Source: JAWOJB01 sp046484325 (lineage in GTDB: Bacteria; Actinomycetota; Acidimicrobiia; Spongiisociales; ZC4RG35). Taken from it: a stretch of 64,000 nucleotides of DNA. A program made the position numbers and the translations under genes. The DNA lies in assembly GCA_046484325.1 (NCBI GenBank), contig JAWOJB010000039.1, positions 13,596 through 77,595 on the forward strand, in the 5' to 3' direction. A model generated the notes under the pieces. That model was not told the origin of the DNA. It did no database searches and was given only the letters and a program-made list of their open reading frames with translations. Shown here in pieces: positions 1 to 9,091 of this stretch (positions are counted from its first letter, which is position 1; each line of letters starts with the position of its first letter).

Positions 1-1044
1 GGTGCCGTGCATGAAGAACTCCCGGTAGTGGTGCATGGCGAGCGACTCGGCCACCCCCAGGGGGAGCAGGCCGAGGTCCACCATGCCCTCGGTCAGCACC
101 GCGGTGGCGACGTCGTGGATCTCCCGAAGCGAGGAGCCCGGCCGGGCGGCGTGGAGCCCGGCGCGCTGGGCGGCGAGCACGATGTCGTACACCGCCCGCT
201 GGGGGGCGGTGAAGGAGCCGCTCGCCGGGAAGGTCCGGGTGATGTCGGAGGAGTAGCCGTCGATCTCGGCGGCGGCGTCGATGAGGAGGAGGTCGCCGTC
301 CTCGACGAGGCGGTCGTTCTCCACGTAGTGGAGGATGACGGCGTTGGAGCCCGAGGCCACGATCGAGGGATACCCGTTGCGAGGCGACCCGCCCTCCCGC
401 CACACGTACTCCATGGCAGCCTGCACCTGGTACTCATACAGGCCGGGACGGGCGAAGCGCATGGCCTCCCGATGCCCCTCGGCGGACAGCAGGCAGGCGG
501 CGCCGAGGCTCTCGATCTCGGACGCCGACTTCCGCAGCCGCATCTCCGACAGCGGCACCGACACGTCGTGGACCGCCATCGGGGCGGGGCGGCCGAACCG
601 CTCGCGGTACGACCGGGCCCGCTCCAGCAACCCGGTGATGCGGGCGTCGTGGGCCGGGTTGCCGAGGCGGTAGAAGAGGGTGTCGCGGCCGAGCATGATC
701 CGGGGCAACACCTCGTCGAGCTCCCCCAGGTCGTAGGCGGTATCGGCGGCATGGCGGGCAATCGCCCCCTCGGTCCCCGCCCGGTACCCGTTCCAGATCT
801 CCATCTCACGGTCACGGGGGCGTACGAAGAGGTGGAAGTCCCCGTCGGGATGGCCGGGCACGAGTACGCAGACCGCGTCGGGCTCCTCGAACCCCGTCAG
901 GTAGAAGAAGTCGGAGTCCTGGCGGAAGGGGTGGGTGACGTCGTGGTTGCGGATCGTCTCGCTGGCGGCGGGAACGACGGCGATGGCTGAGTCGCCGATC
1001 TCGGCGGCGAGGCGCTGGCGGTGTTCGCGAAAGCGGTCGGGCAT
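1..1044 (-). CDS. pepP: Xaa-Pro aminopeptidase (aminopeptidase P), 3' end cut by window edge
   Basis: Hydrolyses the bond before proline at peptide N-termini; a cytosolic dimetal enzyme. The minus-strand frame is open from the ATG at 1044 to the window edge (348 codons). The N-terminal third matches the aminopeptidase P N-terminal domain (start MPDRFREHRQRLAAEIGD, then HDVTHPFRQDSDFFYLTGF and EPDAVCVLVPG). The visible part ends at HHYREFFMHGTG, the beginning of the HGxGHxxG metal motif of the pita-bread fold, so the last metal ligands lie outside the window. Forty-four bases separate it from the next minus-strand gene, so the two may be co-transcribed. The family call is firm; substrate range is not visible. 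Confidence 0.88.
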   Translation of the reverse strand, partial: MPDRFREHRQRLAAEIGDSAIAVVPAASETIRNHDVTHPFRQDSDFFYLTGFEEPDAVCVLVPGHPDGDFHLFVRPRDREMEIWNGYRAGTEGAIARHAADTAYDLGELDEVLPRIMLGRDTLFYRLGNPAHDARITGLLERARSYRERFGRPAPMAVHDVSVPLSEMRLRKSASEIESLGAACLLSAEGHREAMRFARPGLYEYQVQAAMEYVWREGGSPRNGYPSIVASGSNAVILHYVENDRLVEDGDLLLIDAAAEIDGYSSDITRTFPASGSFTAPQRAVYDIVLAAQRAGLHAARPGSSLREIHDVATAVLTEGMVDLGLLPLGVAESLAMHHYREFFMHGT

Positions 1045-1088
1045 GGCCACAGTCTCGCAGACTCCCGCGTCCGCATCTGCGGGCGGCG

Positions 1089-2012
1089 CTACGACGGCAA
1101 GACCAGGTCCACGATGAGCGGGAGATGATCCGAGCCGAGGTCGGCGCCCAACCGGCGATCCACCACCACCCACTCGTCGGAGTGCACCAGGTGGTCGATC
1201 GGCACCCTAAGCAGACGGGGCAGGGAGGTGGGGAAGCTCGGCTGCGGCCCGAACCCCCGCGACGAGTCGCGGAGCCCACCGATCGAGGCGAGCCGTCCGA
1301 AGGCATGGGACCACTGGGTGGCGTTCATGTCGCCGGCGACGATCGCCGGGACCTCCTGGGATACCGCCCACTCGGCGGCAAAGCGGATCTGGGCGTCGCG
1401 GTACAGCGATCGCACCTCGGTGGTGGGCGCCAGCGGATGACTGGACAGGAGGGCTACCGGCCGTCCTTCGAGGAGCAGGCGGACCTCCACAGCCCGTGGC
1501 TGGTCGCGGGTGAAGCCGAACCCGGTGACCTCCGCCCCGGGCTGGGTGAGGACGAGCGTCCCGAAGATCAGGTCGCCACCGCGCACCGTGTCGACGATGT
1601 AGGGGAGCCCCGCGTCCAGGATGGCCTCCTCCCATGGGCGGCTCACCTCGTGGAGGAAGACGACGTCCGCCTCGGTGGCCCGGAGGAAGTCGATGACCTC
1701 GCCGAAGCGATCGTTGTCCGAGAGCACGTTGTACGAGACGACCCGGAGCGCCGGGGTGCCCTCGGGAGGCGGGGCCGGGCGGCCCAGGAACAGCGGGAGG
1801 ACGAGGGCGGCGTTGAGCGCCGTCGCGACCAGCACCGTCCAGCCCGTGCGGCGCCAGCGGGCGAGGACGAGGAGCAGGCCGAGCACCCCGAGCAGCAGGG
1901 CGAGCTGCACCCTGAGGTTGGCGACGAGGTCGAGCCACCAGACCCATGCCCCGAGGAAGGCCGCCACCGAGAGGGCGGCCAGGAGCAGGGCGGGGATCGC
2001 CACGACGATCAT
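1089..2012 (-). CDS. Membrane-anchored endonuclease/exonuclease/phosphatase family protein
   Basis: A 307-residue protein. About 75 N-terminal residues hold three hydrophobic segments (IPALLLAALSVAAFLGAW, LALLLGVLGLLLVLA, ALNAALVLPLFL). A C-terminal EEP fold follows, with landmarks VVSYNVLSDN, FLHEV (metal-binding Glu), GDMNATQWS and SDHLPLIVDLVL (catalytic Asp-His near the end). Such proteins are Mg-dependent phosphodiesterases; DNA, nucleotide and lipid phosphates are all known substrates, so the substrate is unknown here. The topology suggests a catalytic domain on the outer face of the membrane (inference). ATG at 2012; the stop is TAG at 1089-1091. Confidence 0.83.
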   Translation of the reverse strand: MIVVAIPALLLAALSVAAFLGAWVWWLDLVANLRVQLALLLGVLGLLLVLARWRRTGWTVLVATALNAALVLPLFLGRPAPPPEGTPALRVVSYNVLSDNDRFGEVIDFLRATEADVVFLHEVSRPWEEAILDAGLPYIVDTVRGGDLIFGTLVLTQPGAEVTGFGFTRDQPRAVEVRLLLEGRPVALLSSHPLAPTTEVRSLYRDAQIRFAAEWAVSQEVPAIVAGDMNATQWSHAFGRLASIGGLRDSSRGFGPQPSFPTSLPRLLRVPIDHLVHSDEWVVVDRRLGADLGSDHLPLIVDLVLPS

Positions 2013-2048
2013 CGCTCGATCAGGGTAGGGAGCCCGCGGGCGACGCGA

Positions 2049-2672
2049 TCAGTCGAAGTCGGTGGCAAGGGCCGGGTCCCGCAGGTGGTCGAACATCCGC
2101 CTGACGTGGGCCGGGATGATCCGGCCGAGCGACAGGTCGGGGATGTCGCCCTCCCCGAACCATCCGACCTCGGTGGTCTCGACCGAGGTGGTGGGCTCTC
2201 CGCCCAGCAACTCGCACACGAAGAACAGCAGATAGGCGTGCTGCGGCGCCGCCGGGTAGGGATGCCGGAGCTTGTCGAAGACAGCCGCCAGCTTGATCGC
2301 CCTCGCCAGATAACCGGACTCCTCCCGGATCTCGCGCTCAACCGATTTCGACGGCGGCTCGCCCACGTCGATCCACCCCCCGGGGAGGGTCCACCGTCCG
2401 TCGGCTGCCTCGCGGACCATCAGGATCCGCTGGTCGGGGTCGAACACCGCGCCCCGGGCGATGAGCAGCGGGGTGGCGTACCCGCGCAACCCGGAGAACA
2501 CCGAGGCGATCGAGTCGGGGTCTGCCGAGGGGTGGGCGGCCATCTCGGCGGCGATTCGGCGAACCTCCTCGTACCGCTGCCGGTCGAACACGCCGTCGGC
2601 GAAGGTGAGGCCGCTCTGGGCGATGGCCTGGAGGCGTCGCACCCATCCCAGCCGAGGATCATGCGGTGACAC
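2049..2672 (-). CDS. NUDIX hydrolase with N-terminal Nudix_hydro_N domain
   Basis: Predicted pyrophosphohydrolase for nucleoside diphosphates linked to another moiety, 207 aa. The N-terminal 60 residues (WVRRLQAIAQSGLTF, then FDRQRYEEVRRIAAEMAA) resemble the small helical domain that precedes NUDIX in ADP-compound hydrolases. The NUDIX box GGWIDVGEPPSKSVE then REIREESGY fits GX5EX7REUXEEXGU exactly, so the metal-binding glutamates are intact. Start chosen as GTG at 2672, giving the normal length; the frame stays open far upstream over the dehalogenase gene on the same strand, and that extension has no family match. The next gene upstream (dehalogenase) ends 26 bp away. Confidence 0.85.
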   Translation of the reverse strand: MSPHDPRLGWVRRLQAIAQSGLTFADGVFDRQRYEEVRRIAAEMAAHPSADPDSIASVFSGLRGYATPLLIARGAVFDPDQRILMVREAADGRWTLPGGWIDVGEPPSKSVEREIREESGYLARAIKLAAVFDKLRHPYPAAPQHAYLLFFVCELLGGEPTTSVETTEVGWFGEGDIPDLSLGRIIPAHVRRMFDHLRDPALATDFD

Positions 2673-2698
2673 CGCCCTCCCGTCTCCGCCGCCGCCGC

Positions 2699-3568
2699 TC
2701 AAGGGATGGTGGCCAGCCATCCGGCCACCGCGGCACCGATCGCCGGCCCCGAGTCCTCCTGGACGAAGTGGGAGCCGCCCACCACGACCTTCTCCTGGTT
2801 CGGCCAGCCCAGGCAGACGTCCCGCTGACGGCCGACGAGGATCGACCCGGGGTCGGCGTCGACGAAGAGCTTCGGGATCGGGCTCGTGGCCATCCAGGCC
2901 GAGTAGGCGGCGACGAGCTCGTGGACGTCGGCGGGCTCGCCGTCGATGGGGATCTCGCGGGGCCAGGTGAGCATTGGTCGCCTCCGCTCGCCTGGATCGA
3001 GAAAGGGCCTCCGGTACTCGGCCATCACCTCGTCGGCGAGCGGGTCGAGCACCGAGGCGGGCAGGATCCGCTCCACGAACACGTTCTTGTCGAGGACCAT
3101 CTTCTCGCCCGCAAGCGAGCGCATCGCCTGGAAGATCGGGCGGGCGGCCTCCGGCCAGTCCTCCCAACCCAGCGGCGCCACGATCGTCTCCATGTAGGCG
3201 ATCGCCCGGACCGCGTCCCGATGGCGGTTCGCCCAGTCGAAGCCCAGGGCCCCTCCCCAGTCGTGGAGGACGAAGGTCACCCGGTCGTCGACCCCGAGCC
3301 GCTCGAGCAACCCGTCGAGATACCGCCGGTGCTCGACGAATCGATAGGAGCCGGGCCCGGGGTCCGGGAGTGGACCGGAGTCGCCCATCCCCACCAGATC
3401 GGGGGCGATGCACCGGCCTAGTTCTGTCAGTTCCGGGATGACCCGGCGCCAGAGGAATGACGACGTGGGGTTCCCGTGGAGGAAAACGATCGGATCACCA
3501 TCGCCCACCTCGACATAGGCCATGGTCACCCCGTCCACGGCCTGGTGGCGCTTGACGAGCTCGGTCAT
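2699..3568 (-). CDS. dhaA: Haloalkane dehalogenase, subfamily II type
   Basis: Alpha/beta hydrolase, 289 aa, close to the 293 of DhaA. All pentad residues of the HLD-II family are visible: halide-stabilising Asn33 (HGNPTSS), nucleophile Asp103 and halide-binding Trp104 (LHDWGG), catalytic acid Glu127 after the sixth strand (YMETIVAP), and base His267 (GGSHFVQEDSG). These enzymes replace a halogen on an alkyl carbon with hydroxyl using water. Start taken as ATG 3568 (MTELVKRHQAVDGV); the frame extends 25 codons upstream without family similarity, and no clear Shine-Dalgarno is seen. The physiological substrate cannot be told. A decayed DUF2252 gene lies just upstream on the other strand. Confidence 0.87.
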   Translation of the reverse strand: MTELVKRHQAVDGVTMAYVEVGDGDPIVFLHGNPTSSFLWRRVIPELTELGRCIAPDLVGMGDSGPLPDPGPGSYRFVEHRRYLDGLLERLGVDDRVTFVLHDWGGALGFDWANRHRDAVRAIAYMETIVAPLGWEDWPEAARPIFQAMRSLAGEKMVLDKNVFVERILPASVLDPLADEVMAEYRRPFLDPGERRRPMLTWPREIPIDGEPADVHELVAAYSAWMATSPIPKLFVDADPGSILVGRQRDVCLGWPNQEKVVVGGSHFVQEDSGPAIGAAVAGWLATIP

Positions 3569-3599
3569 TCGGCGCGCCACGGTACCGTGCCAGATCCTC

Positions 3600-3889
3600 G
3601 GGAACGAGCTCGACCACCGTGGATCTGGAGAAGCGCCCGACACGCGGCCAGGGTCATGGCCGCGGACCTCGACGCCACGCCACAGCGGGCTGACGGTGCA
3701 GCTCTGCGGTGATACCCACGTGGCCAGCTTCGGAGGGTGTTCGCATCACCCGACCTGGGCTCAGGCGATCGCTTCGACCGGGCGATCGCCGAGTTCGCCG
3801 TGCGGTAGGCCGAGCAGAACGAGTCCGACCACCGAGCGCTCACCAAGGCGATCGCCGCCGGCCCGCTTGAGGCGGCCATCGAGGTCTGA
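3600..3889 (+). pseudogene. Remnant of a DUF2252-family gene
   Basis: The stretch upstream of the dehalogenase has no intact ORF but carries three collinear DUF2252 pieces in different frames. First is ARVMAADLDATP (about 3650-3690), then RHSGLTVQLCGDTHVASFGG (about 3688-3750), which matches the family's conserved CGDaHlxNFG segment. Last comes AIAEFAVR-stop-AEQNESDHRALTKAI with LEAAIEV (3767-3889), the usual C-terminal end. The central part of a roughly 400-residue protein is missing, and there is at least one frameshift plus an in-frame TAG. DUF2252 proteins are kinase-fold-like proteins of unsettled function. The call rests on recalled family motifs. Confidence 0.72.
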
Positions 3890-3903
3890 CCCGGAGCGCC
3901 CGG

Positions 3904-5265
3904 TCAGGGCCGCTCGGTGAACCAGGTCTCCAGCACCCGGATCTGGTCGGCAAGGCTCGAGAAGCTCCCGCCACCGAGCGTGGCCCGGCGCTCCACCGAG
4001 CTGCGGGGGTCGACCAGTCCCAGATCGACCGGCTCGAAGCGGGGGTCCGCTGCCTCCAGGTCGGCGGCCGTGGCCGTCGCCAGGTCCCGGCCGGTCGCCA
4101 CGAGCCGGCCCACCAGCCGGCCCACCGCCTCGTGGGCGTCCCGGAACGGAACCCCCCTCAGGACGAGCGCCTCGGCCAGATCGAGAGCGGTGGTCCACGA
4201 CGAGGGGGCGGGCGGATGGAACTCGGCGGAGCCGAGCAGTGCGGTTAATGCCTCGAGCGTTGCGGCCAGGGTGTCGTCGGCTGCGAAGGCCTGGGCCTTG
4301 TCCTCCTGGAGGTCCCGGTTGTAGGCGAGGGGAAGCCCCTTCTGGAGGGCGAGCAGGGCGGTCAGGTTGCCGATCACACCGGCTGCCTTGCCGCGGGCGA
4401 GCTCGGCGATGTCCGGGTTCTTCTTGTGGGGCAGTGCCGACGAGCCGGTGGTGAGGGCATCGGCGAAGGTGACCCATCCGAACTCGGTGCTCGCCCAGAA
4501 CACCAGTTCCTCGGAGAGCCGCGACAGGTCGACCATCGTCTGGGCACAGCACCAGACGTACTCGGCCACGAGGTCGCGGGCACCCACCGCGTCGAGTGAG
4601 TTGGCGAACACCACGTCGAGTCCCAGCCGGCGGGCCGATTCGATCGGGTCGAGCGGCAGGCTGGATCCCCCCGAGGCACCGGCGCCGAGCGGGGACACGC
4701 CCAGCCGGGCGGCCACCTGCTGGAATCGCTCCCGGTCCCGCAACGCCATCCAGGCGTAGGCGAGGAGGTGGTGCCCGAGCGGGACCGCTTGTGCCTGCTG
4801 GAGGTGGGTGTAGGAGGGGACCACCACGTCGGCGTTGCGGGCCGCCAGCTCGACCAGGGTCGAGCCGAACCGGGAGAGGTCGGCGGCCCGGGCTGCGGCC
4901 GCGCGACGCAGGTACAGGCGCAGGTCGAGGGCCGCCTGGTCGTTGCGTGAACGACCCGTGTGCAGCTTTCGCCCCGGTTCCCCCACCAGCCCGACGAGAC
5001 CACGTTCAACGGCGGTGTGAACGTCCTCGTCGGACTCCACGAACTCGAAGGTGCCGTCGTGGGCGTCGGCGAGGAGCCGCAGCAGACCGGCGTGGATGGC
5101 CTCGTGCTCCTCGTCGGTGAGCAGCCGTACCCGGTGGAGCATGGCGGCGTGGGCGAGTGAGCCTTCGATGTCGTCGACCAGCAGTCGCCGGTCGGTCCCG
5201 TCGACGGTGAACCGCCAGAGCACGTCGGCGGGCTCCTCGTCGAAACGGCCACCCCAGAGGGTCAT
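3904..5265 (-). CDS. argH: Argininosuccinate lyase
   Basis: Last step of arginine synthesis: splits argininosuccinate to arginine and fumarate; cytosolic homotetramer. 453 aa, normal length. Landmarks: MTLWGGRF at the start, TGRSRNDQAALDLRLYLR, the HTHLQQAQ-like YTHLQQAQAVPLGHHLLAY (catalytic His region), and the signature GSSALPHKKNPD holding the mobile catalytic serine loop. Start chosen at ATG 5265 because family members begin MxLWGGRF; the frame is open 10 codons further. Final gene of the arg operon, 103 bp after argG; that gap contains a heptamer repeat. Confidence 0.97.
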   Translation of the reverse strand: MTLWGGRFDEEPADVLWRFTVDGTDRRLLVDDIEGSLAHAAMLHRVRLLTDEEHEAIHAGLLRLLADAHDGTFEFVESDEDVHTAVERGLVGLVGEPGRKLHTGRSRNDQAALDLRLYLRRAAAARAADLSRFGSTLVELAARNADVVVPSYTHLQQAQAVPLGHHLLAYAWMALRDRERFQQVAARLGVSPLGAGASGGSSLPLDPIESARRLGLDVVFANSLDAVGARDLVAEYVWCCAQTMVDLSRLSEELVFWASTEFGWVTFADALTTGSSALPHKKNPDIAELARGKAAGVIGNLTALLALQKGLPLAYNRDLQEDKAQAFAADDTLAATLEALTALLGSAEFHPPAPSSWTTALDLAEALVLRGVPFRDAHEAVGRLVGRLVATGRDLATATAADLEAADPRFEPVDLGLVDPRSSVERRATLGGGSFSSLADQIRVLETWFTERP

Positions 5266-5336
5266 GCCGGGCTCCGCCCGAAGTAACCGTCCCACGCCTC
5301 ACGTCTCACGCCGGACGGGAGGCGATGTTGCGCAGC

Positions 5337-5364
5337 GTGCGACGTGCGACGTGCGACGTGCGAC
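5337..5364. repeat. Four tandem copies of heptamer GTGCGAC
   Basis: Four exact head-to-tail copies of GTGCGAC lie between argG and argH (5337-5343, 5344-5350, 5351-5357, 5358-5364). The gap is otherwise only about 100 bp and holds no terminator-like hairpin. It may be a slippage-prone spacer; no function is evident. Confidence 0.8.
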
Positions 5365-5368
5365 GGTC

Positions 5369-6567
<1,199 letters not shown>

Positions 6568-6571
<4 letters not shown>

Positions 6572-7020
6572 CGTTCTGCTCCGATCCGCTCCAGGCGGCG
6601 CGCCACGGCCGCGCCGCCGATCTCTTCCGATGCCACGACCAGCAGCGTGTCGTCGCCGGCCACCGTCCCCAAGACCCCCTCGAGCGCCGCTGCGTCGAGC
6701 GTCGCGGCCACGACGTGGGCGGCGCCGGGGGGCGTCCGCACGACCACCAGGTTGCCACTGACCTCGATGGACGCTGCGAACTCCTCGAGAGCGCGCCCGA
6801 GCGCCGGCCCCGCGCCATCCGGGTCCTCGACCGAGCCGAGCACGTACCCGCCGGCTCCGTTCTTGACCGCCCCGATCGCCTGGAGGTCCCGCGAGACGGT
6901 GGACTGGGTGACCACGTGACCCAGCGAGGCGAGCAGGCCGACGACCTCGGCCTGGTTCCGGATCTCCTGCTCGGCGAGCAGGGTCCGTAGCGCCCGGCGC
7001 CTGGCCCCGGTGGTCGTCAT
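6568..7020 (-). CDS. argR: Arginine repressor
   Basis: DNA-binding hexameric repressor/activator that senses L-arginine. 150 aa. N-terminal winged helix with TQSTVSRDLQAIGAVK (recognition helix), then a C-terminal oligomerisation/arginine-binding domain with GTVAGDDTLLVV, which supplies the aspartates that contact arginine. It sits inside its own target operon between argD and argG, overlapping both by 4 bp. The argF gene that commonly occupies the argD-argR interval in actinobacteria is absent. The expected operator is the palindrome just upstream of argC. Confidence 0.96.
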
Positions 7021-8201
7021 CCGCCCACCGTCTGCGCCAAGACGGTGTGGAGGAGGCCGACGGCCTCGTCCACCTCCTCCGCCGAGATGGTGAGGGGAGG
7101 CGCGAAGCGGATGGCGTCGGGCCGCACCGCATTGACCACCAGGCCCGCCCCGAGTGCCGCCATCACCACCTCGCCGGCCCGCGGCTCGGCGAGCACCGCT
7201 GCAAGCAGCAGGCCGCGGCCACGCACTCCCGCCACCCCGGGGAGCCCGGCCAGCCCCGAGCGCAGCTGAGCCGAACGATCCCGGCAGTTTCCGAGCAGGC
7301 CCCGGTCGGCGATCTCGTCGAGGACGGCGAGAGCGGCGGCCGACACCACCGGGCCACCGCCGAAGGTGGTTGCGTGATCTCCCCGGTCGAACGCCTCGGC
7401 CACCTCCTGGCGGGCGAGGCACGCCCCGATCGGGAGTCCGTTGGCGAGCGCCTTCGCCAGGGTGGCCACATCGGGCTCGATCCCCAGACGTTGCCAGGAG
7501 AACCAGGTCCCGGTCCGGCCCACCCCGGCCTGGACGTCGTCGACCACCAACAGCACGTCCCGCTCGTCGCACAGCGCCCGAACGCCGGCGAGGTAGCCCT
7601 CGTCGAGGGGGACGACGCCACCCTCGCCCAGGATCGTCTCCAGCATCACTGCCGCCGTCCGCTCGGTCACCGCCTGCTCGAGAGCCTCGAGGTCGCCCGC
7701 CGGCACCTGCCGGAAGCCCGGCGGAAGTGGTTGGAACACGGCCTGCTTGCCGGGCTGGCCGGTGGCCGCCAGGGTGGCAAGGGTCCTCCCGTGGAACGAC
7801 CCGTCGAGGGACACGACCTCGATGCACTCCGGGCCCCGGCGCCTCCCGCCCCACCGGCGGGCGAGTTTGATGGCCGCCTCGTTGGCGGTGGCCCCGCAGT
7901 TGGCGAAGAACACCCGGTCGAGCCCGGACAGGCCGGTGAGCCGCTCGGCGAGCTCCACCATCGGCTCGGTCGTGAACAGATTCGACACGTGGGTGAGCGT
8001 GGTCATCTGCGCCGCCACCGCCCCCGCCACCCGCGGGTTGGCGTGGCCCACCGACACGACCGCCAGGCCCGTGAGGCAGTCGAGGTAGCGCCTGCCGCCC
8101 TCATCCCACAACCACGACCCGGAGCCGCGGACGAAGGCCACCGGAACCCGGGCGTAGGTCTGCATGACGACCGCCGCCTCGCGGGCGAGCAGGTCGGTCA
8201 C
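7017..8201 (-). CDS. argD: Acetylornithine aminotransferase
   Basis: PLP enzyme transferring an amino group from glutamate to N-acetylglutamate semialdehyde; cytosolic dimer. 394 aa. Fold-type-I landmarks: FANCGATANEAAIKLAR (phosphate loop), DGSFHGRTLATLAATGQ, VDDVQAGVGRTG (Asp to the pyridine nitrogen; usual family form is DEVQTGxGRTG) and TLAKALANGLPIGA with the Schiff-base lysine. The ATG at 8201 overlaps the argB stop by 4 bp; its own stop overlaps argR by 4 bp. Confidence 0.95.
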   Translation of the reverse strand: MTDLLAREAAVVMQTYARVPVAFVRGSGSWLWDEGGRRYLDCLTGLAVVSVGHANPRVAGAVAAQMTTLTHVSNLFTTEPMVELAERLTGLSGLDRVFFANCGATANEAAIKLARRWGGRRRGPECIEVVSLDGSFHGRTLATLAATGQPGKQAVFQPLPPGFRQVPAGDLEALEQAVTERTAAVMLETILGEGGVVPLDEGYLAGVRALCDERDVLLVVDDVQAGVGRTGTWFSWQRLGIEPDVATLAKALANGLPIGACLARQEVAEAFDRGDHATTFGGGPVVSAAALAVLDEIADRGLLGNCRDRSAQLRSGLAGLPGVAGVRGRGLLLAAVLAEPRAGEVVMAALGAGLVVNAVRPDAIRFAPPLTISAEEVDEAVGLLHTVLAQTVGG

Positions 8202-9091
8202 GTCCGCCCATCGATCATGGTGCCGATCCCCTCGGCGGTGAAGATCTCGAGGAGTAAGGCGTGCTGGACCCTCCCATCGAGTACGTGGGCGTGGCGGACA
8301 CCGGACTCGAGAGCGTCGGCGGCCGACTGGAGCTTGGGGAGCATCCCGCCGGTGGTCGCGCCCAGCAGGGACTCGAGATCGTCGACCCCCATCCGGGCGA
8401 TGAGCGACTCGGGGTCGGAGGGGTCTCGATACACGCCCTCGACGTCGGTGAGATAGACGAGCTTCTGGGCCCCGATGGCGGTGGCGATGGCGGCGGCCGC
8501 GGTGTCGGCGTTGGTGTTGTAGACCTCGCCATCGGCGCCGAGCGCCACCGGGGCGATCACGGGTACGAGGCCCTCACCGATGAGGCGCCGGAGGAAGTCG
8601 GCGTTGACCGATTCGATCTCGCCCACGAACCCGAGGCGCGGGTCGAGGGGCCGGGCGGTGAGCAGGTTGCCGTCGATCCCTGACACGCCGATCGAGCGGG
8701 CGCCGTGGCCGTTGAGGAGGCGGACGATATCTGCGTTCACCTCGCCGATGAGCACCTTCTGCACGACCCGAACGGTGTCGGCATCGGTCACCCTGAGCCC
8801 GTCCACCCACTCGGGCTCCAGGCCGGCGCGGGCCATCTCGGCCGAGATCTGAGGCCCACCGCCGTGGACGACGACGGGGTGCACGCCCACCATCGCCAGC
8901 AACGTGACGTCACCGGCGAAGCTGTGCCGGAGCTCGGGATCCTCCATCGCCGAGCCCCCGTACTTGATCACCACCACCCTGCCCCGGAATTGGCGGATGA
9001 ACGGCAGGGCCTCCATGAGGATGCGCGCCTTCCCCATCGAGTTGGCGATGCGGCTCTTGGCCGGGCTGGGCTTGGTGTGGCCGGTTCTCAC
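8198..9091 (-). CDS. argB: Acetylglutamate kinase
   Basis: Phosphorylates N-acetylglutamate, usually the arginine-inhibited control step. Amino-acid-kinase fold with VVIKYGGSAM (ATP-phosphate lysine/glycines), VVHGGGPQI (substrate loop) and LTDVEGVYRDPSDPESLI. Start taken as GTG 9091, whose last bases form a GTGA overlap with the argJ stop; that start gives 297 aa. The next in-frame ATG (MGKARILMEALPF, about 18 codons later) is possible, but would break the overlap pattern shared by the whole operon. The N-terminal extension could host the arginine-sensing helix found in inhibitable forms (inference). Confidence 0.95.
   Translation of the reverse strand: MRTGHTKPSPAKSRIANSMGKARILMEALPFIRQFRGRVVVIKYGGSAMEDPELRHSFAGDVTLLAMVGVHPVVVHGGGPQISAEMARAGLEPEWVDGLRVTDADTVRVVQKVLIGEVNADIVRLLNGHGARSIGVSGIDGNLLTARPLDPRLGFVGEIESVNADFLRRLIGEGLVPVIAPVALGADGEVYNTNADTAAAAIATAIGAQKLVYLTDVEGVYRDPSDPESLIARMGVDDLESLLGATTGGMLPKLQSAADALESGVRHAHVLDGRVQHALLLEIFTAEGIGTMIDGRT

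Noticed and set aside
2673..3413. Upstream extension of the NUDIX gene to 3413
   Set aside because: The added residues are a shadow of the dehalogenase gene on the same strand; the family domain begins just after GTG 2672.
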